Below, piece after piece: positions 1-5,888 of a DNA stretch of 9,240 nucleotides. Every line of letters begins with the position of its first letter. Within the stretch, counting starts at the first letter, position 1. Location: assembly GCA_013043085.1 (NCBI GenBank), contig JABDOU010000396.1:1-9240 (forward strand). Direction: 5' to 3'. Below the pieces are notes generated by a model. The model did no database searches. It was given only the letters and a program-made list of their open reading frames with translations, and was not told where the DNA came from. The position numbers were made by a program, and so were the translations under genes. The DNA comes from Acidimicrobiia bacterium (GTDB lineage Bacteria > Actinomycetota > Acidimicrobiia > Spongiisociales > SHLN01).

Positions 1-671
1 TGATAGAGCCACACGAGGGCAGACCCCGGCGAACGGGGGCCTACTTTGCTGCCGATGATCGAACTCGACGCAAGCAGAGATTTGAGCAACTCGTTCTCGA
101 AATAACGGTCAAGGATCTCACTGACGCTGCCTCTCCAGATCACGTCGAGAAGCTCCTTGAGATCCTCGTCCAAACCGGAGAGATACTCGTCCAACCGGGC
201 CATATCTGCCAGATCGTCCGGATGATCACTCGTGTTGTTCGGCGGAATCATGTCCATCAGAGGCTTCATGGCATGACAGAGGCGCTCCGTCATGTGGTTG
301 AAGTCCAAATACGCCTCCGCGTCTTCGATCGAGTGCCGGGCAATCTCGTGAAAATTCTCATACATGTCAGCACCGAGAACCAGATACTCCCCGTTGCGCC
401 CGACCTGGAACGTGTGCGGGAGCGGAAGGACTTTCATCCCGTGATTGGCGAGATCGAGGTCCTGAACGATGTCGGGACGGATCAGGCTCAGGGCGTACGA
501 GAATGTCGTGAACTTGAAGCCCGGTACGAGTTCTTCGGTGATGGCGGCACCACCGACCACGGACCGCTTTTCGAGGACCAACGTGCGCAACCCGGCCTTT
601 GCCAGATAGCAAGCGTTGACGAGACCGTTGTGTCCGCCACCGACAACGATCACGTCGTACCGGCCGGTCAT
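1..671 (-). CDS. FAD-dependent oxidoreductase, phytoene desaturase/PYROXD2-like (partial, C-terminus off the left edge)
   Basis: The visible 223 N-terminal residues begin with a dinucleotide-binding Rossmann motif, VVGGGHNG (about residues 9-16), followed by an acidic residue closing the second strand (LVLEK, E34) that should hold the adenosine ribose, then VVGGAA (38-43). The GHNGLV variant, TEELVPGFKF and the later GPRSPGSALVWLY resemble the CrtI-related oxidoreductases that include human PYROXD2, which use FAD to oxidise or isomerise hydrophobic or amine-type substrates. The substrate cannot be read from this half. The ATG lies in an ATGA overlap with the stop of the upstream GcvT-family gene, so the two are probably cotranscribed and translationally coupled. 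Family members are usually about 500 residues, so more than half lies beyond the window. No frameshift is seen. The family call is firm; the exact reaction is unknown. Confidence 0.88.
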   Translation of the reverse strand, partial: MTGRYDVIVVGGGHNGLVNACYLAKAGLRTLVLEKRSVVGGAAITEELVPGFKFTTFSYALSLIRPDIVQDLDLANHGMKVLPLPHTFQVGRNGEYLVLGADMYENFHEIARHSIEDAEAYLDFNHMTERLCHAMKPLMDMIPPNNTSDHPDDLADMARLDEYLSGLDEDLKELLDVIWRGSVSEILDRYFENELLKSLLASSSIIGSKVGPRSPGSALVWLY

Positions 672-1885
672 GTTCGCTCGCTCCGAGTCGTGCCGATCAT
701 GGCCGTCTTGCGGGCAGGGGCATAAAACGGGAGGTCGACAACGGTCGCCTGCACGTTTTCGGGCCGATGGATCGGCACCAGCTCTAGCTGCACAGCTGAT
801 CCCGGCTTCGCGAGGTCGAGAGGAAGTTTGGCGATCGCGATGTGCCGTTTGAGGAGCGACGAATACACGAAACTCGTGGCGTATCCGGCGTAGGTCCCGT
901 CTGACCGATATACCGTCATCGTCTCTTGGGCGAGCACACCCTCTTTGGGAGCCACCAACCCCAAACCTCGATACAGCCGCTCGTATTCGTGCCAGTCGAT
1001 CGTCAGACCAACGGTCGACCAGCGCGTGCTTCCGGTTTCATATTCGGTGGCAATTGCCGAGCGTCCGATGAATTCGCGGTCGACGTCGACCATCCACCCC
1101 CAGCCCAGCTCCGCGGGCGTCTCGCGCTGTGCATCAACCCAGGCGAATCGCGCCGATTGAAAGTCGACGTCGATCAACAGCAGTCCCGCCTCGATCCGGG
1201 CCATGGAGAGTGCCGTTTCTCCGACGGGTTTGATGTTGTAGCCGCCCCCTTCCTCGAAAAGGAGGTCGAACAGGGCCACCGCCGACTCTGCCTCGACCCA
1301 TATTTCGTAGCCGAGGTCGCCGGTGAAGCCCGTTCGGGAGAGCATCACGGGAATGTTGCGGAGAAGGGTGCGCGCCACGCCGAAGTAGCCAAGCCCGTCT
1401 ACATCGGAGGTGAGACGGCGCAGAACGGTATGGGAATGCGGTCCCTGGAGCGCCAGAACGCCGTACGCCTCCGAGATGTCGTCAACGTCTACGTCGTTGC
1501 TCGACGCGAGTCCTCGCAGATACCTCAGGTTGGGTTGCACGGTGGCCAGGAGAAACTCGTCTTCCCCGGCACGCAAAACCACCCCGTCCTCCATCACGAA
1601 ACCTTCCGGATTGCACCAGCACGAGTAGCGACCCTTGCCGACCGCCAGGTCGCTCATCGGACGAACCATCACGTGGTCGAGAAATCCGCCTGCACCCGAT
1701 CCCGAGATCCGGTATTTGAACAGGGGGGACGTATCGAACACACCAACGCCGTCCCGAATTGCGTAATACTCGGTAATCGCCGAGTACTGATACCGGGGAG
1801 CGCTGAGATAGCCTGCCCAGTGATCCCAGATCTTCGGCTTGTTGTACGGTTCCAACCGACTGAAGAACGGTGTCTGCCTGGGCAT
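668..1885 (-). CDS. GcvT-family folate-binding aminomethyltransferase-like protein
   Basis: This 405-residue protein has the glycine cleavage T-protein layout: an N-terminal folate-binding region (about 35-275) and a C-terminal barrel (about 285-392). Signs are DGVGVFDTSPLFKYRISG (45-62), LQGPHS (146-151), RTGFTGDLGYEI (184-195), ARIEAG (229-234), FIGR (272-275) and the closing LPFYAP (385-390). Where T-proteins have adjacent Asp residues after a glycine-rich turn (GG-I-DD), this one reads EGFVMEDG, with E99 and D100, so the catalytic region is altered. Relatives include true T-protein, DmdA-type demethylases and the folate domains of sarcosine and dimethylglycine dehydrogenases. No gcvH or gcvP is present, and the partner is an FAD oxidoreductase overlapping by ATGA. 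A non-glycine demethylation or oxidation role is therefore more likely than glycine cleavage (inference). No Shine-Dalgarno precedes the ATG; a TAAGCT hexamer lies six bases upstream. Confidence 0.88.
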   Translation of the reverse strand: MPRQTPFFSRLEPYNKPKIWDHWAGYLSAPRYQYSAITEYYAIRDGVGVFDTSPLFKYRISGSGAGGFLDHVMVRPMSDLAVGKGRYSCWCNPEGFVMEDGVVLRAGEDEFLLATVQPNLRYLRGLASSNDVDVDDISEAYGVLALQGPHSHTVLRRLTSDVDGLGYFGVARTLLRNIPVMLSRTGFTGDLGYEIWVEAESAVALFDLLFEEGGGYNIKPVGETALSMARIEAGLLLIDVDFQSARFAWVDAQRETPAELGWGWMVDVDREFIGRSAIATEYETGSTRWSTVGLTIDWHEYERLYRGLGLVAPKEGVLAQETMTVYRSDGTYAGYATSFVYSSLLKRHIAIAKLPLDLAKPGSAVQLELVPIHRPENVQATVVDLPFYAPARKTAMIGTTRSERT

Positions 1886-1891
1886 AGACCG

Positions 1892-1897
1892 AGCTTA
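1892..1897 (-). promoter_or_regulatory. Candidate -10 hexamer (TAAGCT) for a leaderless GcvT-family transcript
   Basis: On the minus strand TAAGCT is followed by exactly six bases and then the ATG at 1885. It matches TANNNT, the usual actinobacterial -10 form, and would place transcription start at or beside the A of the ATG. There is no recognisable -35 and no Shine-Dalgarno. It lies in the 40-base gap after the regulator gene, so it may be an internal promoter. Confidence 0.45.
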
Positions 1898-1925
1898 GGA
1901 GCTGATGGCAACGATCTCGATGTGC

Positions 1926-2579
1926 TCAGGCGCTCCGCGGTCGCGGCGGCTCTGGCTGCAGATTCGTCCTGAGAATTCCGGATCGTTCTGCCGCAATCAA
2001 CGCTTCCGATCGGTTTCGCACACCCAGGTTGACATACAGGTCGTGCAGTTTGCGAAACATCGCACGTTCCGAATATCCGACCTCGAACGCCAGGGCAGCA
2101 ACAGTGGTTCCAGCGGCCAATGACAGGAGCCATTGGGCCTCTTCCGCTGTGATCGTCGGCGTGTGAGGAACCGGGCCCCCTGCAGAAATTGAGCGAACAA
2201 CGGCGGCAGGAATGAGAGACATCTCCTGGGCGGCTGCGATTGCCACATCGACAATCTGCTCCGGGTCTGCGTTCCAGTCAACGGCGCTTGTCGCACCGTG
2301 CGCAAGAACGTGTTGGAACGCCTCCATCGATGGATCAGGGAGTAGGCCGAGCACATGACCTCCGGCGTCCACGACCGACGAAACCATCCGGCAATCATTG
2401 TCGACCCGCAGGGTCACAAGCACAACTGCCACACGTGATTCGGCAGTCGCTCGCGCCCACGCGACCGGATCATCTGGAAATGACACCCGGTGGCCTGCTG
2501 CACGGAAAGCCGTATCAAGGCCCCTCCTGTATGAAGCAGCGCGGTCGATAACAGCAAACGCCGGCCGTCGGTCGCTCAT
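1926..2579 (-). CDS. LuxR-type DNA-binding regulator with a degenerate (pseudo-)receiver domain
   Basis: At 217 residues this has the size and order of a NarL/FixJ response regulator: receiver-like domain (about 7-125) and LuxR helix-turn-helix (about 143-203). The C-terminal part is clear: ITAEEAQWLLSLAAG, then AALAFEVGYSERAMFRKLHDLY, then VNLGVRNRSEAL, matching the LTPRE, scanning and recognition helices of the family. The receiver keeps the fold pattern (FAVID at strand 1, VVLVTL at strand 3, VLAHGATSAV before strand 5) but lacks its chemistry. The second acidic residue of strand 1 is R13, the phosphoacceptor Asp position is T56, and the conserved Lys after strand 5 is W102. Phosphorylation is therefore unlikely, and no histidine kinase is adjacent. 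Being first in the minus-strand cluster, it may control the GcvT/FAD genes or the divergent lipoprotein (inference). The C-terminus ends in a Pro/Arg-rich tail. Confidence 0.85.
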   Translation of the reverse strand: MSDRRPAFAVIDRAASYRRGLDTAFRAAGHRVSFPDDPVAWARATAESRVAVVLVTLRVDNDCRMVSSVVDAGGHVLGLLPDPSMEAFQHVLAHGATSAVDWNADPEQIVDVAIAAAQEMSLIPAAVVRSISAGGPVPHTPTITAEEAQWLLSLAAGTTVAALAFEVGYSERAMFRKLHDLYVNLGVRNRSEALIAAERSGILRTNLQPEPPRPRSA

Positions 2580-2588
2580 GGTCAGGTA

Positions 2589-2594
2589 ATGCTA
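2589..2594 (-). promoter_or_regulatory. Candidate -10 hexamer (TAGCAT) for the LuxR-type regulator
   Basis: TAGCAT on the minus strand matches TANNNT and ends nine bases before the ATG at 2579, predicting an untranslated leader of only about 2-3 bases. No -35 consensus or Shine-Dalgarno accompanies it. Confidence 0.35.
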
Positions 2595-2727
2595 CACCGG
2601 GCAAGGCCGTGGCTCGTTGGCAGGATCCCGCCATATGGACAGCGGTGTTCTGCCGAGGAGTGGCAGGGTTGGCGCCATTGCCGCCCACCAGAATTCGCCC
2701 GTTGAGCTAACGCGAACTATCGCTGTG

Positions 2728-2734
2728 AAAGGAG
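2728..2734 (+). promoter_or_regulatory. Shine-Dalgarno sequence of the lipoprotein gene
   Basis: AAAGGAG lies four bases before the ATG at 2739. It is the only clear Shine-Dalgarno in front of any gene in this window. It fixes the start, and it marks this gene as having a leader mRNA, unlike its neighbours. Confidence 0.75.
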
Positions 2735-2738
2735 CATC

Positions 2739-3557
2739 ATGAGAGGTCGAACAATCCTCTCAATCGGAATCGGACTGTTGGTTAGCGTCGCGATGGCGGG
2801 CTGTACGTCCGAGGCACCGACGGTCGAAACCGAACAGATCCACGGCGTCGTCGAATCCGTCGCACAGGCATTCTCGATCGGAGACATCCCGGCATATGCC
2901 GCCGGCTTCACCGACGCAGGCCTGCTGGACGATCAGGACGTAGCCCGGGCTGATTTCTTGAAAATGGATCCCGCCGAATTCGGAGGCCTTCCGGTCAAGA
3001 TCACTGAATGGGGCGATACGGTTGTCGACGGAGACAAAGCCACGGCCGAGGTTGTCATGGAAATCGGCGACACATGGGTCAATGGATACACGCTCCATTT
3101 GCTCAAACAGGACGAGCTCTGGCGCCTCGATGCAGGAGTGGAGAGCGACACATACTCGTTTCCCCTGCCGGATGGCGTGACACCCGTCGACGTCGAACTG
3201 ATCGATTTTGCATTCGCATTCGATGACATCACGGAAGCTCCCCAGGCCTTTGATCTCCGGAACAATGGTGAGCAGGAACACGAGGCAGTTCTGTTTCGAC
3301 TCGATGAGGCTCACAACGCTGCTGAGCTGGTTGACCTCGTGTTATCAAGTGAGGGACCAGAAGGCCCTGAGGGAGTTGAGTTCATCGCCGCGGCATCGGC
3401 GCTGCCTGGTCAGGATGCCCGATTGCTCCTCAAGCAGCCGCTCCTCCCTGGCGAGTACGCATTCATGTGCTTCTTTGACGACACAACCGATCCTGGTCAT
3501 ATCCACCTCGAGAAAGGCATGGTCAAGACATTCACCGTTGAAGAGTCGACCAGCTAG
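2739..3557 (+). CDS. Secreted lipoprotein: NTF2-like domain joined to a cupredoxin-like domain
   Basis: Residues 1-22 form a lipoprotein signal: basic MRGR, a hydrophobic core, and the lipobox MAGC with C22 as the lipidated cysteine, so the mature protein should sit on the outer face of the membrane. Residues about 31-137 look like a SnoaL/NTF2-like fold: a helix with VAQAFSIGDIPAYAAGF, then strands ending KQDELWRLDAG. Residues about 148-268 look like a cupredoxin: DLRNNGEQEHEAVLFRL supplies H181 at the place of the plastocyanin N-terminal His. PGEYAFMCFFDD followed by HIHLEKGM supplies C244, H254 or H256, and M261. H256-x4-M261 matches the His-Met spacing of type 1 copper sites, though the Cys-His loop (11 residues) is longer than usual. 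A GPEGPEG stretch sits in the linker (206-212). Function is unknown; copper binding, electron transfer or envelope redox sensing are possible. It converges on mnmA across a hairpin. Confidence 0.8.
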   Translation: MRGRTILSIGIGLLVSVAMAGCTSEAPTVETEQIHGVVESVAQAFSIGDIPAYAAGFTDAGLLDDQDVARADFLKMDPAEFGGLPVKITEWGDTVVDGDKATAEVVMEIGDTWVNGYTLHLLKQDELWRLDAGVESDTYSFPLPDGVTPVDVELIDFAFAFDDITEAPQAFDLRNNGEQEHEAVLFRLDEAHNAAELVDLVLSSEGPEGPEGVEFIAAASALPGQDARLLLKQPLLPGEYAFMCFFDDTTDPGHIHLEKGMVKTFTVEESTS

Positions 3558-3630
3558 GACGCGGGTCTGCCGCGTATGACGACGTGACCAGAGCCTGGTT
3601 CATCCGGGGGGTGTGACCGTGGGGGCGTGT

Positions 3631-3659
3631 CTGTGGGGCGGGTTGTTCTCGCCCCACAG
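3631..3659. terminator. Bidirectional hairpin between the convergent lipoprotein and mnmA genes
   Basis: CTGTGGGGCG (3631-3640) pairs perfectly with CGCCCCACAG (3650-3659) around a nine-base loop, extendable by one T-A pair. It lies 73 bases after the lipoprotein stop and 20 bases beyond the mnmA stop, so it can serve both transcripts. There is no real U-tract on either side, as is common in actinobacterial terminators. The stem is certain; the function is inferred from position. Confidence 0.65.
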
Positions 3660-3679
3660 ATCCATCCAGACCCTGGCTG

Positions 3680-4765
3680 TCAGGACTCAGGTGGCACGGC
3701 CCGGTGGATGACCCCTCCACCGAGAACCTCTTCTCCATCGTAAAAGACAGCTATTTGGCCAGGCGCCACGGCCGATTGGGGCTCGTGGAACTCCACCCGC
3801 CACGTATCGGCACTTCCGGAGATGGTCGCGGGTACCGGCTCGCTCCGGTACCGAATCTTGACGTCAACATGGGGGCTTTGCGGGTATGAGCCCGCTATGA
3901 AAGACACTTGTTTGAGATCGCATCCGGATGCCAGCAAGTCCTCTTTGCGCCCCAATACGACGGTCGACGTCCCGGGCTGAATATCGACCACATATGTCCG
4001 TTCGCCAAGAGCAACGCCATGTCCTCGACGCTGACCAATCGTGAAACCGGCGGTTCCCTCATGTTCACCAAGAACCTCACCCCCTGTATTGACGATCACA
4101 CCAGGACGGCGGGTCTCTGGAAAATGCTCTGCCAAAAAGTCGCGATAGTTCCCTTTGCCAACGAAACAAATCTCCATACTTTCAGCCTTGCCTGCGGTCC
4201 GTAACCCCATCGCCGCCGCTTCCGCCCATACATCTGCCTTTGTCATCTCGCCGATCGGGAGTTTGATCCTCGACAGTTGGTCCTGCCCGAGCATGTGCAG
4301 AACGTAAGACTGGTCTTTCGTGAGGTCTTTACCCCGCAGGAGATGGAAGCCCGCCTGATCTTGGCTGATGCGCGCATGATGGCCCGTTGCCAGCACGTCG
4401 CAGCCGAGATCCGCGGCCCTGTCCAACAGGGCATCGAAGCGCACGTTGCGGTTACATTCAACGCACGGGTTGGGTGTCGACCCTTCGAGGTATGCCTGCG
4501 CCCAAGGCTCAACAACCGCCTCACGAAACTCGTCGACATAATCGAGCACGTAATAATCGATGCCCAACTGAGCTGAGACGCGTCGTGCATCCTCGGCATC
4601 GCCGACCGTACAACACCCGGCGGTAGGGAGCGACCCGTCGGGGTTCTCCCATTGCTTGAGGGTCACACCAATGACCTCGTAGCCGAGATCGAGCATCAGG
4701 GCAGCGGCCACGGAGCTATCCACCCCTCCGGACATGGCGACCAATGCTCTCATACCGTTCTTCAT
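3680..4765 (-). CDS. mnmA: tRNA-specific 2-thiouridylase MnmA
   Basis: MnmA adenylates C2 of the wobble uridine U34 of Lys, Glu and Gln tRNAs and replaces the oxygen with sulfur from a persulfide, giving the 2-thio group of mnm5s2U-type nucleosides. The 361-residue product has the N-type ATP pyrophosphatase loop SGGVDSS (12-18), TGHHAR (128-132), the tRNA-binding KDQSY region (150-154), the first catalytic Cys in NPCVECN (C101, with C104), the second in ICFVGKGNYRDF (C200), and the C-terminal barrel with FTIGQRRGHG (241-250). All three cysteines proposed as iron-sulfur ligands in some homologues (C101, C104, C200) are present. I chose the ATG at 4765 because it forms an ATGA overlap with the desulfurase stop. 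An in-frame ATG at 4783 would overlap by 22 bases, and one at 4753 would match the shortest family N-termini. It ends near a shared hairpin. Confidence 0.96.
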   Translation of the reverse strand: MKNGMRALVAMSGGVDSSVAAALMLDLGYEVIGVTLKQWENPDGSLPTAGCCTVGDAEDARRVSAQLGIDYYVLDYVDEFREAVVEPWAQAYLEGSTPNPCVECNRNVRFDALLDRAADLGCDVLATGHHARISQDQAGFHLLRGKDLTKDQSYVLHMLGQDQLSRIKLPIGEMTKADVWAEAAAMGLRTAGKAESMEICFVGKGNYRDFLAEHFPETRRPGVIVNTGGEVLGEHEGTAGFTIGQRRGHGVALGERTYVVDIQPGTSTVVLGRKEDLLASGCDLKQVSFIAGSYPQSPHVDVKIRYRSEPVPATISGSADTWRVEFHEPQSAVAPGQIAVFYDGEEVLGGGVIHRAVPPES

Positions 4766-5856
4766 AGCTGGGCCCGCTCCCAAACGTCTGCAACGATCTT
4801 GGCAGCCCGGGTTGCGTCTTCCATCTCAGACTGCCAGCCAAAGCTAAACCGAACCGCTTCGCCTGCGGCTCGCTTCTCCCAACCCATGGCCTTGAGCACA
4901 TGCGACACCTCGATCGCACCACTCTGACATGCGGAACCGGCGGCGGCACAGAGGCCGGCCTGATCCATGAGAATCAAGGTTGTCTCCGAGATTGTGTTTG
5001 GTAGCCGGAGGTGGGCGTGCTGGGGAGTTCGGCTGTCAGGCGTCGTTGGCTCGAGGTCAGGGATCCGGCTCGCAAGCTCGAATTCGAACGTATCTCTGAT
5101 CGCGCCAACCCGCTCTCGAAACGCGGCTCGATCGGCGACGGTCGCAGCCATGGCTGCGACCATGGATACGATGCCCATCGGGTTTTGCGTACCGGATCGA
5201 CGTCCCATCTCCTGACCACCGCCGCGTATGACGGGCTCGAGATCAGTTCCATCCCTCACATAGAGGAGTCCTACTCCCTTGGGTCCGCCGAATTTGTGCG
5301 CCGCCAGCGAAAGCATGTCTACGCCTAGCACCGCCACGTCTATGTCTTCGGAGAGCATCCCCTGCACGGCATCTGTATGAACCAGCGTTTCGGGATTGAT
5401 GCTCTTGACGGCCTCTACAACTTGGTCGACTGGCAGCACGGCTCCGGTCTCGTTGTTGACGAGCATCATGCTCACGAGGGTTGTGTCGGGCCCTACCGCC
5501 TCAGCAATGTGATCTGTGACGATGACATCGGAGCCCAACCGTTCGCAGATCTTCGCCGACTCGAGCACTGCCTTGTGCTCTGTGGCGCCCACGACCACCC
5601 CGCCGGGCCTGGCGAGATAGGCGCCGGTCACGGCAAGATTGTCTGCTTCGGTGCCCCCGCCGGTGAACACGATCTCGGTGGGGCGCGCCGCGCCAATCAG
5701 AGCGGCTGCCTGCTCGCGGGCTTCCTCCATGGCATTCTTGGCTGCTCTTGATATGGCGTGCATTCCGTTCGGGTTGCCAAAGTCAGCGAACGACTGCAAC
5801 GCCTCTACGGCTTCAGGGCGCATGGGTGTGGTCGCGGCGTTATCGAGGTACAGCAT
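4762..5856 (-). CDS. Cysteine desulfurase (NifS/IscS family), probable sulfur donor to MnmA
   Basis: This 364-residue PLP enzyme takes sulfur from L-cysteine, forming alanine and an enzyme persulfide. Visible motifs are YLDNAATTP (3-11), the PLP-stacking His in ATEHKAVL (H94), NNETG (134-138), TDAVQ (161-165), the Schiff-base lysine in AAHKFGGPKG (K188), RRSGTQN (219-225) and the persulfide cysteine in GSACQSG (C310). It overlaps mnmA by ATGA and no iscU, sufU or tus genes are nearby. This is the arrangement of Bacillus YrvO-MnmA, where the desulfurase passes sulfur directly to MnmA. I infer the same here; a wider role in Fe-S cluster supply is also possible. The gene diverges from the M48 peptidase with only 32 bases between the start codons. 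No Shine-Dalgarno is seen. Confidence 0.95.
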   Translation of the reverse strand: MLYLDNAATTPMRPEAVEALQSFADFGNPNGMHAISRAAKNAMEEAREQAAALIGAARPTEIVFTGGGTEADNLAVTGAYLARPGGVVVGATEHKAVLESAKICERLGSDVIVTDHIAEAVGPDTTLVSMMLVNNETGAVLPVDQVVEAVKSINPETLVHTDAVQGMLSEDIDVAVLGVDMLSLAAHKFGGPKGVGLLYVRDGTDLEPVIRGGGQEMGRRSGTQNPMGIVSMVAAMAATVADRAAFRERVGAIRDTFEFELASRIPDLEPTTPDSRTPQHAHLRLPNTISETTLILMDQAGLCAAAGSACQSGAIEVSHVLKAMGWEKRAAGEAVRFSFGWQSEMEDATRAAKIVADVWERAQL

Positions 5857-5869
5857 GGAATCTGGCAGA

Positions 5870-5881
5870 AGCCTATAGCCT
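5870..5881. promoter_or_regulatory. Abutting divergent -10 elements for cysteine desulfurase and M48 peptidase
   Basis: The 32-base gap between the two start codons contains AGCCTATAGCCT. Read on the plus strand, TAGCCT (5876-5881) lies seven bases before the peptidase ATG at 5889. Read on the minus strand, TAGGCT (5875-5870) lies 13 bases before the desulfurase ATG at 5856. Both match TANNNT and touch at the centre, so RNA polymerase could probably open only one at a time. No -35 consensus is evident for either, and any -35 would lie inside the opposite gene. Confidence 0.45.
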
Positions 5882-5888
5882 GTTCGTC

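Larger units (their letters stand above)
2580..2738. promoter_or_regulatory. Divergent intergenic region between the LuxR-type regulator and the lipoprotein
   Basis: This 159-base stretch separates two divergent genes and should hold both promoters. I see no small ORF or RNA gene in it. It contains a TANNNT element for the regulator (2589-2594), a short inverted repeat CTGCC-7-GGCAG (2650-2654 and 2662-2666), the 8-bp palindrome TGGCGCCA (2670-2677), and a Shine-Dalgarno for the lipoprotein. Either symmetric element could be an operator, but both are short for this GC content. No convincing -35/-10 pair is visible for the lipoprotein. Confidence 0.5.

Noticed and set aside
222..725. 167-codon plus-strand frame opposite the FAD oxidoreductase
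   Set aside because: The minus strand reads a convincing Rossmann flavoprotein through the whole stretch; the plus-strand product looks like no family I know.
1079..1092. Perfect 14-bp palindrome GGTCGACGTCGACC
   Set aside because: It lies inside the GcvT-family gene and encodes the Val-Asp-Val-Asp stretch; GTCGAC-type codon repeats give such symmetry without a regulatory role.
926..1972. 348-codon open frame on the plus strand opposite the GcvT-family gene
   Set aside because: It is antisense to a clearly conserved gene, has no family-like sequence, and is the kind of long frame that GC-rich codon use creates on the opposite strand.
2760..3314. 184-codon minus-strand frame opposite the lipoprotein
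   Set aside because: The plus strand has a lipobox, a Shine-Dalgarno and two recognisable domains; the antisense frame has none of these.
5748..5888. In-frame N-terminal extension of the M48 peptidase
   Set aside because: It lies almost entirely within the divergent cysteine desulfurase gene, whose N-terminal motif (YLDNAATTP) is real; the extension is not family-like.
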